Shown here: in pieces, positions 26,775-35,945 of the stretch
Position numbering within the stretch: the first letter of the stretch is position 1
How the letters are laid out: every line of letters starts with the position of its first letter
NCBI GenBank assembly: GCA_020054675.1
Contig: JAIHAL010000004.1
Span: 62,001-126,000 of the forward strand
Origin: Oscillospiraceae bacterium
GTDB lineage: Bacteria > Bacillota > Clostridia > Oscillospirales > Ruminococcaceae
DNA: 64,000 nucleotides
Reading direction: 5' to 3'
Notes under the pieces: generated by a model
The model's database searches: none
What the model was told of the DNA's origin: nothing
The model's input: only the letters and a program-made list of their open reading frames with translations
Made by a program: the position numbers and the translations under genes

Positions 26775-28865
26775 TTATTCTCCGGATTTGCTGTCATTTC
26801 CGGATTTCTTTCTTCCCGTCCTTTTGCTTTTTTCTTTTTCTGCATCCTTTGCCGTCACATCAGGAACACTTTCGGTTCCCGTCAAAGCTTTTTTGCCGGC
26901 TTTCGCCTTTTTCTGCAAAGAATTTTTCTCGGAACTCGGCTTGGCTTCGGCTTCGGGAGTCTTTTTTCTCTTTGCCGGAGGCACAAATTTAAAATACATA
27001 ACCGACAAAGGCGGAAGAGTAAGGCTTATGCTGTTTTCATATCCATGCATTCCCTCTTTAAGCGTTTTTACTTTCCCGTTATCCGTTCCGCTTCCGCCGA
27101 AACGCTCTTCGTCCGTAGAAAAAACTTGCAGATAATAGCCTTTATAAGGCACTCCTATTTTATAATCCTCCCTCTTTACGGGAACAAAATTGCAGACAAC
27201 GACAATTTCATTTCCGCTGTCGTCAATCCTTCTGAATGAAATTACGCTTTGGGTATAATCGTCATGTGAAATCCATGAGAAACCTCCCCATGTAAAATCA
27301 TTTTCCCACAAGGGCGAATTTTCAAGGTAAAATTTATTGAGCTCTCTTACAAAATCCTGCATTTTGGAATGATTTTCGTACTGCAAAAGCATCCAATCAA
27401 GCTCGTTTTTATAATCCCATTCCTTAAACTGGGCGAATTCCTGCCCCATAAACATCAGCTTTTTGCCCGGATGAGCCATCATATAGCACATAAACGCTCT
27501 CAAAGAAGCAAATTTATGCTCTACCGGTCCCGGCATCTTCTCAATCAGTGAGCACTTTCCGTGAACCACCTCGTCATGGGAAATAGGAAGTATATAATTT
27601 TCCGAAAAGCAATAAAAGAACGAAAATGTGAGCTTGTCATGGTTAAACGAACGGAAAATCGGGTCAAGCGACATATATTTTATCATGTCGTTCATCCAGC
27701 CCATATTCCATTTGAAATTAAATCCAAGACCGCCTATATCAGTCGGTCTTGTGACAAGGGGCCATGCGGTGGATTCCTCAGCAATCATAAGCACATCAGG
27801 ATTTCTTAAAAACACCGTTTCATTAAGCTTTTTTAAGAATTCAACAGCTTCAAGGTTTTCTTTTCCGCCGTAAATATTCGGACGCCATTCTCCGGGCCGT
27901 CTGTCGTAATCAAGGTAAAGCATGGATGCAACGGCATCAACCCTAAGCCCGTCAACATGGAATTTCTCAATCCAATAAATTGCATTTGAAATAAGGAACG
28001 AACGCACCTCAGGCTTTCCGTAATCAAAAACCCTCGTTCCCCAAGCCACATGCTCGCGCTTCAAGGCATCCGCATATTCATAGCAACAGCTTCCGTCAAA
28101 TTCATAAAGCCCGCATTCATCCTTCGGGAAATGCGCCGGAACCCAGTCAAGAATTACGCCTATGCCTTCCCTATGGCACATATCAATCATTTCCATCAAA
28201 TCATACGGGGTGCCAAACCTCGATGTCGGAGCATAATAGCCTATTATCTGATAACCCCATGAGCCATCATAAGGATATTCAGCAAGCGGCATGAATTCAA
28301 TATGCGTATAGCCCATCTTTTTTACATACGGAATAATTTCCTCGGCAAATTTTACATAGCTGAAATAGCTGCCGTCCGCATATTTTCTCCATGAGCCTAT
28401 ATTCACCTCATAAATATTTACAGGGCTTTTATAAATATTTTGCGCGGCTTTCTTTTTATACCATGCGCCGTCATTCCACTTATATCCGTCAAGCTCAAGG
28501 TATTTTGTGGCAGTTCCGGGCCTTGTTTCCATATGTACGCCATAAGGGTCGGATTTCATTACAACCCGTTTGTTTTGGAACTCTATGCTGTATTTATAAG
28601 CAAAATACTCCTCAACATCGGTCATGAAAAGTTCCCAAACGCCATAGCCGATTTTTTTCATCGGGTCCTTGTCCCTATCCCATTTGTTTTTGTCGCAGAC
28701 AACGGAAACCGACCTTGCATTAGGCGCCCAAACCCTGAATACAACCCCTTCCTTCCCGTCAACCACTGCCTTATGCGCTCCAAAAAAATCAAACGCTTCA
28801 CAATTTGTTCCTTGGTGGAAGGTTTCAAGGATTTGTTCATAATTTGTTGATAAAATTTCATTCAT
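26775..28865 (-). CDS. glgB: 1,4-alpha-glucan branching enzyme with basic C-terminal tail
   Basis: The 696-residue enzyme moves chain ends to form alpha-1,6 branches in glycogen. It has the N-terminal CBM48 (FRVWAPNARSVSVV), the GH13 barrel with the nucleophile Asp in GLRVDAVASMLYLD, the acid/base Glu in MIAEESTAW and ISHDEVVHGK. Residues from about 630 to 696 are an added tail rich in Lys, Glu, Ser and Ala (PPAKRKKTPEAEAKP and on to KSKRTGRKKS), not usual in the family. The chosen ATG (28865) has AAAGGAG eight bases upstream; a GTG three codons before is too close. First gene of the glycogen operon. Confidence 0.95.
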   Translation of the reverse strand: MNEILSTNYEQILETFHQGTNCEAFDFFGAHKAVVDGKEGVVFRVWAPNARSVSVVCDKNKWDRDKDPMKKIGYGVWELFMTDVEEYFAYKYSIEFQNKRVVMKSDPYGVHMETRPGTATKYLELDGYKWNDGAWYKKKAAQNIYKSPVNIYEVNIGSWRKYADGSYFSYVKFAEEIIPYVKKMGYTHIEFMPLAEYPYDGSWGYQIIGYYAPTSRFGTPYDLMEMIDMCHREGIGVILDWVPAHFPKDECGLYEFDGSCCYEYADALKREHVAWGTRVFDYGKPEVRSFLISNAIYWIEKFHVDGLRVDAVASMLYLDYDRRPGEWRPNIYGGKENLEAVEFLKKLNETVFLRNPDVLMIAEESTAWPLVTRPTDIGGLGFNFKWNMGWMNDMIKYMSLDPIFRSFNHDKLTFSFFYCFSENYILPISHDEVVHGKCSLIEKMPGPVEHKFASLRAFMCYMMAHPGKKLMFMGQEFAQFKEWDYKNELDWMLLQYENHSKMQDFVRELNKFYLENSPLWENDFTWGGFSWISHDDYTQSVISFRRIDDSGNEIVVVCNFVPVKREDYKIGVPYKGYYLQVFSTDEERFGGSGTDNGKVKTLKEGMHGYENSISLTLPPLSVMYFKFVPPAKRKKTPEAEAKPSSEKNSLQKKAKAGKKALTGTESVPDVTAKDAEKEKSKRTGRKKSGNDSKSGE

Positions 28866-28891
28866 GGCTACCACTCCTTTATGTTATCTAC

Positions 28892-28920
28892 ATTTTAACA
28901 GATTATGTACCTAATTTCAA
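28892..28920 (-). promoter_or_regulatory. Sigma-A promoter for the glgBCD operon
   Basis: TTGAAA (28920-28915), 17-base spacer, TAAAAT (28897-28892) on the minus strand, 27 bases before the glgB ATG. The remaining AT-rich gap to 29062 shows no other feature. Confidence 0.65.
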
Positions 28921-29062
28921 GTGGTTTTGTGATAATTTTATAAATTTGAAGTAAAAATTTTCTGTGATTTGTTGTTATTTGCAACAAATTGCAAAATCGC
29001 TTGATATTTTTACCTTATTTTTAAATCCAAAATTAAATTAGTTTAGATTTTACATAAACTTT

Positions 29063-31354
29063 TCATTTGATATTTTTTGAAATTTTTATTACAGCAACCG
29101 TTGCATCATCCTTTTTTGCGCAACTTTCTTCATCAAAAGCACAGCGCATTATTTCATCAGCTATCTCCTGCGGGGATTTTTCACCGTTTTTAAGCAAAAT
29201 TTCTCGTATCTTTTTATGTCCGTCATCCCTTATTCCATCGCTTGCCATAACCAGAATATCCCCATCCTTTAAAAGAATGGAACGCTTGTCCGCATTCAAA
29301 TCGCTTAAAATCCCTATCGGAAGTGAAGATGCCTCCACGCTTATAACTCTGCCGCCAATTTTAACAAAGCTTGGCGCCGCACCAAGTTTCAACAAGTCAA
29401 GTCTGCCGGTATAAAGGTTGATTGAGGCAAAATCAAGGGTAGCAAAGCTTTCGTCATTTGATTTAACCGAAAGCGAGGAATTTATCAGCTTTACCGCCGC
29501 CGGAAAACCTATTCCTGCCTTTAAAAGCCGGATAAGCAGCGAAATCGTCATAAAGCTGTCAACGGCGGCTGTTTTGCCGCTGCCCATGCCGTCTGAAATT
29601 ATAATGTAGCTCCCGCCTTGTCCATCGCTAAAATGTTCACAGCTATCCCCGGAGGTTTCCTTATTGCTTCCCGCTCTTTTGGATATTGCAGTTTCAATCT
29701 TATACTCCGCCTTTTCCATAATGCAAAGCTTTGAAATTTCGCCTGCCCTGAAAATTTGTGGAATTTCAAACTCCCTGTCGGCAATTTCGGAAATATATTC
29801 GGATACTTCCTCCGGCGGGCATTTTAATTTTCCTTCGTAAAATGCCTCTATTTGGATTTTATTGAGGCTATTGAAAAAAACGCAGGCCCTTGCGCAAATC
29901 GCCCCATTGTCGGCAAGAAAATCCTTAACCGATTTTGAAAAATTCTCATCACATTCCTTTGAATAAAAAATATCCCTGCCGATTTCTTCAAGCATATTGC
30001 CCATTCCGTCAAACTGCTCGAAAAGAAGAGTCCGCATTTCTTTAAGCCTTTGGTTTGCTTTCCTTTCAGCAATTTCATCCGCAAAAAATTCATTGAATGC
30101 AATGACAATTTCATCCCTTTTAAAGCATTTGTCAAGGCTTTTAGGCAAATCGGCGGCTGAAATTTTGCCTTTTTCGTCAAGAGTTTTTTTGATTTCCGAA
30201 AAAGCATCAAAAAACTTGTCAAATTCATTTTCCCAGCAGTACAAGTTATTGCGGCATTTCCCGCAGACCTTATCGCAAACGCAGATTGCAGGGTCATTTT
30301 CCTTATTCCGTTTTTCAAGAGCCTTTGAAACCTGTTCAACACTTTTCTTAACATCAAAAATTGTTTTTGCGGCAAATCCAAGCTTTGACGCCGCAAGTTC
30401 AACAGCCTTGGCATTGCTTTTGCAGGAAGCACCAAGTCCTAAAAAATCATTTATAATTTTTTCAGGAACCGCAACAAAAGCAATCGCGGCAACGGCAGAA
30501 TCCAAAAGAATTTTTGCCGTATTCAAATCCGCTCCTATAAGAATTACACCAGCAGCGGTTGAGGCAATAAAGAAAAAGCTCATTGCAAGCGAACCAAAAT
30601 CGGCAAAAAGTCCGGCTACTATACCTGATATAGCAAGCAGCATTGCCGCCTTTCCCGTTTCAGCCGAATAAATCACAGTGCCGCAAGTCACAAGCGCACC
30701 GCACAAAGCTCCAGCGGCATGCTTATTTCTCCTTGCCGCAAAAAGTATTGCAAAAATCCCAAAAATCCTTCCAAAATTTAAAAATTCAAGCTGTATGGAA
30801 CACATTGTGGCAACCAAAAAAATAAAAATTATTCCAAGGGAGGCGCCTGCCGTTCCGCTTGTGGCAAGCCGTCCCTCTTCCTTTGAAGAATTATATGCCA
30901 AAATCATGAAATATGCGGCACAGGCGCATATGATTCCCTTGCAGACCGCAACAAAGGATGCCGCACCGCTTTGAGAAACCGTAAAAAATATTATCGTAAG
31001 ACTGCAAATTATGTAAGAAGTTCCCGTAACAATTGCCGAACCAGCCGCTTTTAAATTTTTATGAAAAAATTCGGATGAAATTATCTTAATAAAAAGAATC
31101 ATCACAACCGCGCTTATTTCAATAAGGCATTGACTCAACTTTCCGCCAAAAAAATAAGCAAGCATTGCGCCTATAAACGCAAAAATTGCCTCAAACGGAT
31201 TTAATGCTCCAACAAGCGCGGCTATAAACGGAGACGGCGCTCCGCCCAAAGTTGAATTTGCAACAATAAATGCCGCAAATGCCGCACCAACCGTTCTTGT
31301 GAAAATACTGATTTGCTTTGAATTTTTTACCGCCAATTCCTGAGTTTTCAACAT
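29063..31354 (-). CDS. spoIIE: Stage II sporulation protein E (PP2C phosphatase)
   Basis: The 763-residue protein has the SpoIIE layout: about ten membrane segments in residues 20-310, a central region with a Cys group (CVCDKVCGKCRNNLYC), and a C-terminal PPM/PP2C phosphatase with ISDGMGSGKTA, ASDGIRDDG and KKDDATVAVI as metal-binding Asp motifs. SpoIIE dephosphorylates SpoIIAA to activate sigma-F in the forespore and localises to the polar septum. The start is uncertain among GTG 31366 and ATG 31354; the latter is spaced from GGTGAT. The promoter is of the Spo0A-activated type (31410-31455). Confidence 0.95.
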   Translation of the reverse strand: MLKTQELAVKNSKQISIFTRTVGAAFAAFIVANSTLGGAPSPFIAALVGALNPFEAIFAFIGAMLAYFFGGKLSQCLIEISAVVMILFIKIISSEFFHKNLKAAGSAIVTGTSYIICSLTIIFFTVSQSGAASFVAVCKGIICACAAYFMILAYNSSKEEGRLATSGTAGASLGIIFIFLVATMCSIQLEFLNFGRIFGIFAILFAARRNKHAAGALCGALVTCGTVIYSAETGKAAMLLAISGIVAGLFADFGSLAMSFFFIASTAAGVILIGADLNTAKILLDSAVAAIAFVAVPEKIINDFLGLGASCKSNAKAVELAASKLGFAAKTIFDVKKSVEQVSKALEKRNKENDPAICVCDKVCGKCRNNLYCWENEFDKFFDAFSEIKKTLDEKGKISAADLPKSLDKCFKRDEIVIAFNEFFADEIAERKANQRLKEMRTLLFEQFDGMGNMLEEIGRDIFYSKECDENFSKSVKDFLADNGAICARACVFFNSLNKIQIEAFYEGKLKCPPEEVSEYISEIADREFEIPQIFRAGEISKLCIMEKAEYKIETAISKRAGSNKETSGDSCEHFSDGQGGSYIIISDGMGSGKTAAVDSFMTISLLIRLLKAGIGFPAAVKLINSSLSVKSNDESFATLDFASINLYTGRLDLLKLGAAPSFVKIGGRVISVEASSLPIGILSDLNADKRSILLKDGDILVMASDGIRDDGHKKIREILLKNGEKSPQEIADEIMRCAFDEESCAKKDDATVAVIKISKNIK

Positions 31355-31409
31355 CTTCATCACCACAAGCTTTTATTTTTTATCCCTGTCTTAAAGGGCT
31401 GATAAAGTT

Positions 31410-31455
31410 ATTATACATCTTATTGTCTGGAATATATTGTCAATACACTGTCAAA
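31410..31455 (-). promoter_or_regulatory. Spo0A-type promoter of spoIIE with tandem 0A boxes
   Basis: On the minus strand TTGACA (31443-31438) and TATAAT (31415-31410) are both perfect but 22 bases apart, the unusual long spacing of Spo0A-activated sigma-A promoters such as B. subtilis spoIIG and spoIIE. Read on the plus strand, 0A-box-like TGTCAAT (31438-31444) and TGTCAAA (31449-31455, exact match to TGTCRAA) stand 11 bases apart, one helical turn, over and upstream of the -35 box. Confidence 0.75.
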
Positions 31456-31524
31456 AAAAGCTTCTATTTTTGGCGATAAATAAATTAAATTCCGCTAATA
31501 AAAAAGCAAAGAGGAACAAAATGT

Positions 31525-32391
31525 TCATCCTTGCAAAAAAATCTTTAAATTTTTAGAAACGTTAATAAAATCCTCCATTTTTAATTCCTCCGGCCTTACT
31601 GTTTCCGAAAGTCCGGATTTTTTTACGGCATCAAGCACAATATCCTTGCTTATCCCCAAAAATGCCGAAAGGGAATTTAAAAGCGTTTTCCTCCTTTGAG
31701 CAAAAGCTCCCCTTGCAACCTTAAAGAAAAATTCCTCATCTTCAACGCCAACCGGCGTAGTTTCGTTTATATCAAGCCTTATTACGCAGGAATCAACATT
31801 GGGAGGCGGCATAAAACTTCCCCTTGAAACCTTGAAAAGCATTTTCGGCGTGCTAAAATATCGGACCGCAACAGTCACAGCTCCCGCCTCGCGCGTTCCA
31901 AGCTCGGCGCAAAACCTGTCCGCCGCCTCCTTTTGAACCATGACCGTTATGGATTTTATCGGAAGCCTTTTTTCAAGCAGCAACATTATAATCGGCGAAG
32001 TTATATAATAAGGCAAATTTGCGCAGACTGCAACTTCAAGCCCTTCAAATTCCTCTTCTATAATTTTCAAAAGGTCGGTTTTCATTATATCGGCATTTAT
32101 TACCTTTACATTCTTATGCTCGGCAAGGGTTTCCTCCAAAATAGGAATCAGCCTTGAATCTATCTCAACCGCAACAACTTTTTCGGCACGCTTTGCAAGC
32201 TCATGCGTGAGGACTCCTATGCCTGTTCCAATTTCAATTATTCCAAAGCCCTCTCTTGCGTTGCCCATTTCAGCTATTTTAGGGCATACGGATGGATTTA
32301 CAAGAAAATTCTGCCCCAAAGCCTTTGAAAAAGAAAAGCCATGGCGTAAAAGGATGTCTTTTATTGTGCCTATATTTGAAAGGTTTTCCAT
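31525..32391 (-). CDS. rsmA: 16S rRNA (adenine-N6,N6)-dimethyltransferase
   Basis: The 288-residue KsgA/RsmA enzyme dimethylates two adjacent adenines near the 3' end of 16S rRNA late in small-subunit assembly. The SAM site shows IGTGIGVLTHEL, followed by VVAVEIDSRLIP; the catalytic motif is NLPYYITSPI. KALGQNFLVNPSV at the N-terminus is typical. AGGAGA precedes the ATG. It follows the acyltransferase-like gene by 9 bases and is probably driven by that gene's promoter at 33190-33219. Confidence 0.96.
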   Translation of the reverse strand: MENLSNIGTIKDILLRHGFSFSKALGQNFLVNPSVCPKIAEMGNAREGFGIIEIGTGIGVLTHELAKRAEKVVAVEIDSRLIPILEETLAEHKNVKVINADIMKTDLLKIIEEEFEGLEVAVCANLPYYITSPIIMLLLEKRLPIKSITVMVQKEAADRFCAELGTREAGAVTVAVRYFSTPKMLFKVSRGSFMPPPNVDSCVIRLDINETTPVGVEDEEFFFKVARGAFAQRRKTLLNSLSAFLGISKDIVLDAVKKSGLSETVRPEELKMEDFINVSKNLKIFLQG

Positions 32392-32400
32392 TTTTTCTCC

Positions 32401-33159
32401 TTAAATTACATTAAAAATAAGCCAAACTATGCCATAAATAACAGGCTGATGAATTATATACACAGTAAGGCTGTTCCTACCGAGGAAATCTATCGGCTTG
32501 AAAGAAATTTTATAAAAAAGTTCCGGCGCCTTTTTCTCCAAAACAGGTTTTGAAAGAGCTGTTCCGCAAAGGAATACAAAAAACCAAGGTATCAGCGAAA
32601 AATAATCCGCAGAGTAAAAATCATCAGATTTTATCCCCAAAGGATAAAGATATTTTATTTCATACAAAAAATCAGGAAGCTTGAATTTTACCAAGAACAG
32701 GTTTATAATTCCGTTCTCATCAAAGCTCCAAAATACAACCGAAAGAAAAAACCATATGAAAAATTGCCAAAGCCAAGGAATTTTGTCAAGAAAAGGCTTT
32801 ATCGTTCCGTATGCAAGCATGGAAATCCCAAAAAACGAAAGCACGCCGAAAACCACTATATTTTCCGGCATAAAAACCGATGTGGCAAATGTTATAATTC
32901 CTCCAAGGATATAAATAAAAGCTCCCCTTTTAAAAATATTCCTTGAAAAAGCTGTGCATATTCCAGAAACTGTTATCAGTATCACAAGAAAAAAATTATG
33001 CACGGCCTCCATAAAAAAAGAACCAAAGAAAGGAACATCTACACCAAACAAAATTATATCATACAAAAAATGGTATAAAACTACATAAATTATTGAAATT
33101 CCTCGTAAAGTATCAAGGAAATTTATTCTGTTGTTTTTATTAAATTCGGCAATTTCCAT
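32401..33159 (-). CDS. DUF1624 / heparan-alpha-glucosaminide N-acetyltransferase-like membrane protein
   Basis: The 252-residue protein starts with RINFLDTLRGISIIYVVLYH, the RxxxxDxLRGxxxxxMxxxH motif of the membrane acyltransferases, and has about seven hydrophobic segments. The end (GRNSLTVYIIHQPVIY) is also typical. Family members are labelled heparan-alpha-glucosaminide N-acetyltransferase domain proteins; they are thought to acylate envelope sugars, but the bacterial substrate is unknown. The first gene of an operon with rsmA. Confidence 0.8.
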   Translation of the reverse strand: MEIAEFNKNNRINFLDTLRGISIIYVVLYHFLYDIILFGVDVPFFGSFFMEAVHNFFLVILITVSGICTAFSRNIFKRGAFIYILGGIITFATSVFMPENIVVFGVLSFFGISMLAYGTIKPFLDKIPWLWQFFIWFFLSVVFWSFDENGIINLFLVKFKLPDFLYEIKYLYPLGIKSDDFYSADYFSLIPWFFVFLCGTALSKPVLEKKAPELFYKISFKPIDFLGRNSLTVYIIHQPVIYGIVWLIFNVI

Positions 33160-33189
33160 CTAAAACCTCTTTATAATATTATTAATTCA

Positions 33190-33219
33190 ATTATAAAGAT
33201 AGACCCTGCTGTTTGTCAA
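33190..33219 (-). promoter_or_regulatory. Sigma-A promoter of the DUF1624-rsmA operon
   Basis: A perfect TTGACA (33219-33214), 18-base spacer, perfect TATAAT (33195-33190) on the minus strand, about 30 bases before the ATG. Confidence 0.8.
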
Positions 33220-33230
33220 CTAAAATACAA

Positions 33231-33258
33231 AAAGCGCCCGCTTTTTTGCAGGCGCTTT
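33231..33258 (-). terminator. Terminator of the sodium-dependent transporter gene
   Basis: AAAGCGCC and GGCGCTTT form an 8-base-pair stem with a 12-base loop; on the minus strand TT and an AT-rich tail follow. It lies just after the transporter stop at 33267. Confidence 0.75.
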
Positions 33259-33266
33259 GAAATATT

Positions 33267-34616
33267 TTAAAGTGAAATGATTTTAAAGGAACTCAAAATA
33301 GATGTAATTAAAATTATAACCAAAAATACCGGCGCCACATACTTGATTATGACATCATAAAGCTTTCTTCTTTTAAAGCTTTCGGATTCGCTGATTTCTT
33401 CCGCAATTGCGCTTGTTTTAAGGAAATATCCTACAAATATGCACATAAGCAATGCAACTATCGGCATTAAAACACTGTTGCTGATAAAGTCAAAGAAATC
33501 AAGGAAGGACATGCCTATGATGTTTACTCCCGACAAAGCGCCAAATCCAAGCGCCGATGGAAGTGCCAAAGCAAACGAAAAAAGTCCGGTAACTATGCAG
33601 GCAGTAACACGTTTCCATCCGGTTTTTTCTTCAACCATAGCAACTATGGTTTCCATAAGCGAAATTGAAGATGTAAGCGCCGCAAAAAACACCAATATAA
33701 AGAAAACAATTCCTACAAGCCATCCAAGCCTCATATTTGAAAATACTTTCGGAAGGGTTATAAACATAAGGCTTGGCCCGGAAGTCAAAAGCGACTGCTT
33801 GTCGCCATTAAAAGTAAATACCGTCGGAATTATTACAAGTCCCGCAAGAAAAGCAACTCCGGTATCAAAAATTTCAATTTGCTTTACGCAGGTTTCTATA
33901 TTATCTTCTTTTTTCATATAAGAGCCGTAAGTTACCATAATTCCCATTGCAAGCGAAAGCGAATAGAAAAGCTGTCCAACAGCTGCGGCAACGGCATTAA
34001 AAGAAAATTTTCCAAAATCAGGCTTTAAATAATAAACAAGGCCTTCAAGAGCTCCGGGTACGGTAAGTCCATAAACCGCCACAAGAACCATCATAACAAC
34101 CAAAATAGGCATAAGCAGCTTATTTGCCTTTTCAATTCCCTTTTGAACGCCAAAAGCAACAATTACTGCTGTGGCCGCAAGGAAAACAAACAAAAATGCA
34201 ACAGGCTGGGCCGTTCCTGTAATAAATCCGGTAAAGTAATCCGCCGAAACCGCTTTTTCTGACTCTCCCGCAATAAAAGTAGCCATATACTTTAAAACCC
34301 ATCCGCCTATAACGCAGTAATACGGGAAAATAATCACCGGTACAAGTCCGGACAAATAACCTATGAACTTAAATTTTTTATTAAGTGCACCATATGCTCC
34401 AAGTATGCTTTTGCCGGTTTTTCTTCCGATTGCTATTTCGGTAAGCATCATTGAAAAGCCAAAAGTAACCGTTAAAATAAGGTAAATCAAAAGAAAAGTG
34501 CCTCCGCCGTATTTTGCGGCCAGATATGGAAACCTCCAAAGGTTGCCAAGTCCCACTGCCGAACCCGCCGCGGAAAGGATAAAGCCTATTTTGCTTGAAA
34601 ATTTTTTATCCCCCAT
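33267..34616 (-). CDS. Sodium-dependent transporter, NSS/SNF family
   Basis: The 449-residue membrane protein has about eleven hydrophobic segments and the NSS signature at the start: KIGFILSAAGSAVGLGNLWRFPYLAAKYGG, of which GSAVGLGNLWRFPY forms the sodium and substrate site in the LeuT fold. Bacterial members with eleven or twelve helices import amino acids with sodium; tryptophan, tyrosine or leucine are typical, but the substrate here is unknown. The ATG at 34616 has AAAGGA about 10 bases upstream. It stands alone between two terminators; no clear promoter is visible. Confidence 0.92.
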   Translation of the reverse strand: MGDKKFSSKIGFILSAAGSAVGLGNLWRFPYLAAKYGGGTFLLIYLILTVTFGFSMMLTEIAIGRKTGKSILGAYGALNKKFKFIGYLSGLVPVIIFPYYCVIGGWVLKYMATFIAGESEKAVSADYFTGFITGTAQPVAFLFVFLAATAVIVAFGVQKGIEKANKLLMPILVVMMVLVAVYGLTVPGALEGLVYYLKPDFGKFSFNAVAAAVGQLFYSLSLAMGIMVTYGSYMKKEDNIETCVKQIEIFDTGVAFLAGLVIIPTVFTFNGDKQSLLTSGPSLMFITLPKVFSNMRLGWLVGIVFFILVFFAALTSSISLMETIVAMVEEKTGWKRVTACIVTGLFSFALALPSALGFGALSGVNIIGMSFLDFFDFISNSVLMPIVALLMCIFVGYFLKTSAIAEEISESESFKRRKLYDVIIKYVAPVFLVIILITSILSSFKIISL

Positions 34617-34690
34617 AAACAAAAAAATCCTTTCAAATCTTTTAAAATATGTTTTGCCGTTTTAAAAAAAATATGCTTTTGCCTGCAAAA

Positions 34691-34719
34691 ACAGCCCCCA
34701 ACATAAAATTGAGGGCTGT
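34691..34719 (-). terminator. Rho-independent terminator after rpsI
   Basis: On the minus strand ACAGCCCTCAA and TTGGGGGCTGT pair around a 7-base loop and are followed by five T. It closes the rplM-rpsI transcript. Confidence 0.85.
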
Positions 34720-34734
34720 AAAAAATCCGGCAGA

Positions 34735-35136
34735 TTATCTCTTTGAGAACTGCGGAGCACGGCGGGCAGCTTTAAGACCATATTTCTTTCTTTCCTTCAT
34801 TCTCGGATCGCGAGTGAGGAATCCGGCCTTTTTAAGAACCGGCCTTAATTCAGGATTGTAAAGAAGGAGAGCCCTTGAAAGACCGTGTCTTATAGCTCCT
34901 GCCTGACCTGTAACGCCTCCGCCTGCAACGGTGCAGACAATATCAAATTTTCCAAGCGTATCGGTAAGTGCGAGGGGCTGTCTTACAATCAATTTAAGGG
35001 TTTCAAGTCCAAAGTAATCGTCAATGTCCCTTCCGTTTATTGTAATGCTTCCTGTTCCGGGATAAACTCTTACCCTTGCAACAGAATGTTTTCTTCTTCC
35101 TGTTCCGTAGAAATATTGAAGCTTAGATTCGTACAT
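34735..35136 (-). CDS. rpsI: 30S ribosomal protein S9
   Basis: The 133-residue protein is S9 (uS9). It has the [19 protein letters not shown] start, the [20 protein letters not shown] motif and the basic tail ending in [12 protein letters not shown] that reaches the P-site tRNA. It begins 13 bases after rplM, in the conserved L13-S9 operon. Confidence 0.97.
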   Translation of the reverse strand: MYESKLQYFYGTGRRKHSVARVRVYPGTGSITINGRDIDDYFGLETLKLIVRQPLALTDTLGKFDIVCTVAGGGVTGQAGAIRHGLSRALLLYNPELRPVLKKAGFLTRDPRMKERKKYGLKAARRAPQFSKR

Positions 35137-35149
35137 TTATGCCGCCTCC

Positions 35150-35578
35150 TTATATATTGTACATTTCCGGCTTCTGTGCAGCCTGCTGGTGCATAGCGTC
35201 CTTATAAACTCTAAGGCGCTTTAAAGCCGCACGTCCGAGCGTATTGTCCGGAAGCATTCCCTTTACGGCAATCATCATAGCCTTTTCGGGGGCATTCTTC
35301 ATCAATTCGCTGTACTTGATTTCTTTAAGTCCGCCAATCCAGCCGGTGTGCCACTTGTAAGTTTTCTTTTCAAGCTTCTTTCCGGTGAGGATTGCCTTTG
35401 AAGCGTTTATGATTATAACATGGTCGCCGCAGTCGGCATTAGGGGTAAATGTGGGTTTATGTTTGCCGCGCAAAATGGAAGCGGCAAGAGAGGCAACGCG
35501 TCCAAGCGGCTTATCTTGTGCGTCAAGAATATACCACTTACGAGTGATATTGCCTTCGTGTGCCATATAAGTTGACAT
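35150..35578 (-). CDS. rplM: 50S ribosomal protein L13
   Basis: The 142-residue protein is L13 (uL13), of the usual length, with WYILDAQDKPLGRVAS, the GDHVIIINASK segment, YKWHTGWIGGLK and GMLPDNTLGRAALKRLRVY. The ATG at 35578 has GGAGG about 8 bases upstream; a five-codon longer frame is rejected because it would start inside the binding site. It is transcribed from a consensus promoter 135 bases upstream, behind a structured leader. Confidence 0.97.
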   Translation of the reverse strand: MSTYMAHEGNITRKWYILDAQDKPLGRVASLAASILRGKHKPTFTPNADCGDHVIIINASKAILTGKKLEKKTYKWHTGWIGGLKEIKYSELMKNAPEKAMMIAVKGMLPDNTLGRAALKRLRVYKDAMHQQAAQKPEMYNI

Positions 35579-35706
35579 AGATTTAACCTCCATAGAAAAA
35601 TTTTCGTCAAGAACTGCCGGTTCGGGTCAAAACCGGTCCAAATGCTTTTCGCAAGCCTTTTTTAAAGGAAAAACCAATAGGAACAAAATCCTGTTCTCGA
35701 CACGCA
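35579..35706 (-). promoter_or_regulatory. Structured leader of rplM, possible L13 autoregulatory element
   Basis: The transcript leader is about 125 bases long and can form a stem CCGGTT/AACCGG (35617-35622 with 35631-35636) near the start codon and a weaker hairpin around 35680. Firmicute rplM-rpsI operons often carry an L13-binding leader. I cannot confirm the consensus from memory. Confidence 0.35.
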
Positions 35707-35712
35707 AGAATT

Positions 35713-35741
35713 ATTATATATTCTATTTTTTGTTATGTCAA
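35713..35741 (-). promoter_or_regulatory. Consensus sigma-A promoter of rplM-rpsI
   Basis: A perfect TTGACA (35741-35736), 17-base spacer and perfect TATAAT (35718-35713) on the minus strand. Confidence 0.85.
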
Positions 35742-35945
35742 TAGTCATTTTACCGAATTTTTAATTTATATCCCTCATACGCTTTATTTCTCTTTAATTT
35801 GCTTGTATTCTCTCGATTTCTCATTTTTCATTTTAATTTTAGAAAAGGCAATTTTTTCTCCACATTATTTTTTTAGCATTTCATCATTTTTTTATCACAC
35901 AGCACAGGCATAATTAAATCAATAAATTTGAGGAGGAATCCCCAT
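35742..35945. other. AT-rich intergenic region between divergent units
   Basis: About 200 bases, very AT-rich, separate the L13 promoter (minus) from the DUF4405 gene (plus). A weak -10 (CATAAT near 35910) may serve the DUF4405 gene, but its -35 is poor. No repeat, RNA or small gene is evident. Confidence 0.4.
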
